Source of the DNA: an uncultured Rhodospirillaceae bacterium
GTDB lineage: Bacteria; Pseudomonadota; Alphaproteobacteria; MPNO01
Reading direction: 5' to 3'
Assembly: GCA_937916005.1 (NCBI GenBank)
Contig: CALGIA010000326.1
Span: 1-22,739, forward strand
DNA length: 22,739 nt
The notes under the pieces: generated by a model
Databases searched by the model: none
The model's input: only the letters and a program-made list of their open reading frames with translations
Told to the model about the DNA's origin: nothing
Translations under genes and position numbers: made by a program
In this document: positions 22,483 to 22,739 of the stretch, one piece after another
Layout: every line of letters starts with the position of its first letter
Numbering within the stretch: the first letter of the stretch is position 1

Positions 22483-22739
22483 TCATTTGAAAAACTGGTT
22501 TTGCGGCCTCGGCAGGCCGAGATTTTCGCGCAGGGTCTTGCCTTCATACTCGGTCCGGAAGATGCCGCGGCGTTGCAGTTCGGGCACGACCTGGTCGACG
22601 AAATCATCGAGCCCGGCGGGAAGGTTGGGAAACATGATGGTGAACCCGTCGCTGGCTTCGGTCATCAGCCATTCCTCCATCTCGTCGGCGATTGTGGCGG
22701 GCGTGCCGATCATGGCGAGGCCGGAATAGCCGCCGAGAC
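22483..22739 (-). CDS. NtaA/SnaA/DszA-type flavin monooxygenase, 3' end only
   Basis: The C-terminal 85 or so residues of a luciferase-like monooxygenase whose gene continues past the right edge of the window. The segments MIGTPATIADEMEEWL, DGFTIMFPNLPAGLDDFVDQ and VVPELQRRGIFRTEYEG with RENLGLPRP are hallmarks of the nitrilotriacetate monooxygenase component A/pristinamycin synthase/dibenzothiophene-sulfone monooxygenase group, which uses FMNH2 from a separate reductase. Codons before the first visible Met (LGGYSGLA) continue the protein, so Met 22713 is not the start. It converges on the chemoreceptor remnant with a terminator between. The substrate is unknown. Confidence 0.85.
   Translation of the reverse strand, partial: LGGYSGLAMIGTPATIADEMEEWLMTEASDGFTIMFPNLPAGLDDFVDQVVPELQRRGIFRTEYEGKTLRENLGLPRPQNQFFK

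Noticed and set aside
1..22739. tRNA-Sec or selenocysteine machinery genes, tRNA, rRNA, transposases or phage genes in the window
   Set aside because: None were recognised on either strand by reading; short RNA genes could still be missed without a covariance-model search.

Overview
The window is GC-rich, densely packed bacterial DNA. Its codon use and gene families suggest an alphaproteobacterium, perhaps a free-living Rhodospirillales-type organism; this is inferred from gene content only, because no rRNA or other phylogenetic marker is present. It reads as an accessory catabolic region followed by a small selenoprotein neighbourhood.

Layout. (1) 147-3858: a tiny membrane peptide, a TauD/TfdA-type 2-oxoglutarate dioxygenase, an opposing LLM-class flavin oxidoreductase, then a D-2-hydroxyacid dehydrogenase and a 2-hydroxychromene-2-carboxylate isomerase-like (kappa GST/DsbA-fold) protein. 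A large compound inverted repeat (3890-4006) closes this block. (2) 10492 down to 4033, minus strand: a six-gene, mostly overlapping operon for CoA-dependent breakdown of an aromatic or cyclic acid. It encodes an SDR dehydrogenase, a MarR regulator, an enoyl-CoA hydratase-fold protein, an acyl-CoA dehydrogenase, an Old-Yellow-Enzyme-type reductase fused to a fibronectin type III domain, and an aryl-CoA ligase of the 2-aminobenzoate/benzoate type. A RidA-family gene diverges from it at 10605. (3) 10997-13426: two tandem paralogous Bcr/CflA-type MFS exporters. (4) 13600-15371: Rieske dioxygenase alpha and beta subunits, followed by a small hypothetical protein and a ferritin-like (putative di-iron) protein on the opposite strand. 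(5) 16595-20350: CutA, a deiodinase-like selenoprotein, a DUF6134-like exported protein, a double-length dCTP deaminase and an ArsM-like methyltransferase that is a second selenoprotein. (6) 20485-22739: another D-2-hydroxyacid dehydrogenase, the debris of a chemoreceptor gene, a strong terminator and the 3' end of an NtaA/SnaA-type monooxygenase running off the right edge.

The most notable result is two genes that look truncated by TGA but read on in frame into conserved family sequence. At 17292-17294 TGA lies in the deiodinase active-site motif (GSYT-TGA-PPFR). At 19729-19727, on the minus strand, TGA replaces the conserved cysteine of the ArsM-like motif (LWTA-TGA-IAGG). Each TGA is followed at the expected distance by a hairpin with nearly the same apex (GC-CGTGY-GC), consistent with bacterial SECIS elements. 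The organism should therefore encode SelA, SelB, SelD and tRNA-Sec elsewhere; none is in this window.

The second notable result is the CoA-pathway operon. It resembles known aerobic aryl-CoA (2-aminobenzoyl-CoA/salicylyl-CoA) clusters, but it lacks the flavin monooxygenase half. It carries instead a stand-alone Fe-S Old-Yellow reductase whose usual C-terminal nucleotide-binding half is replaced by an FnIII domain.
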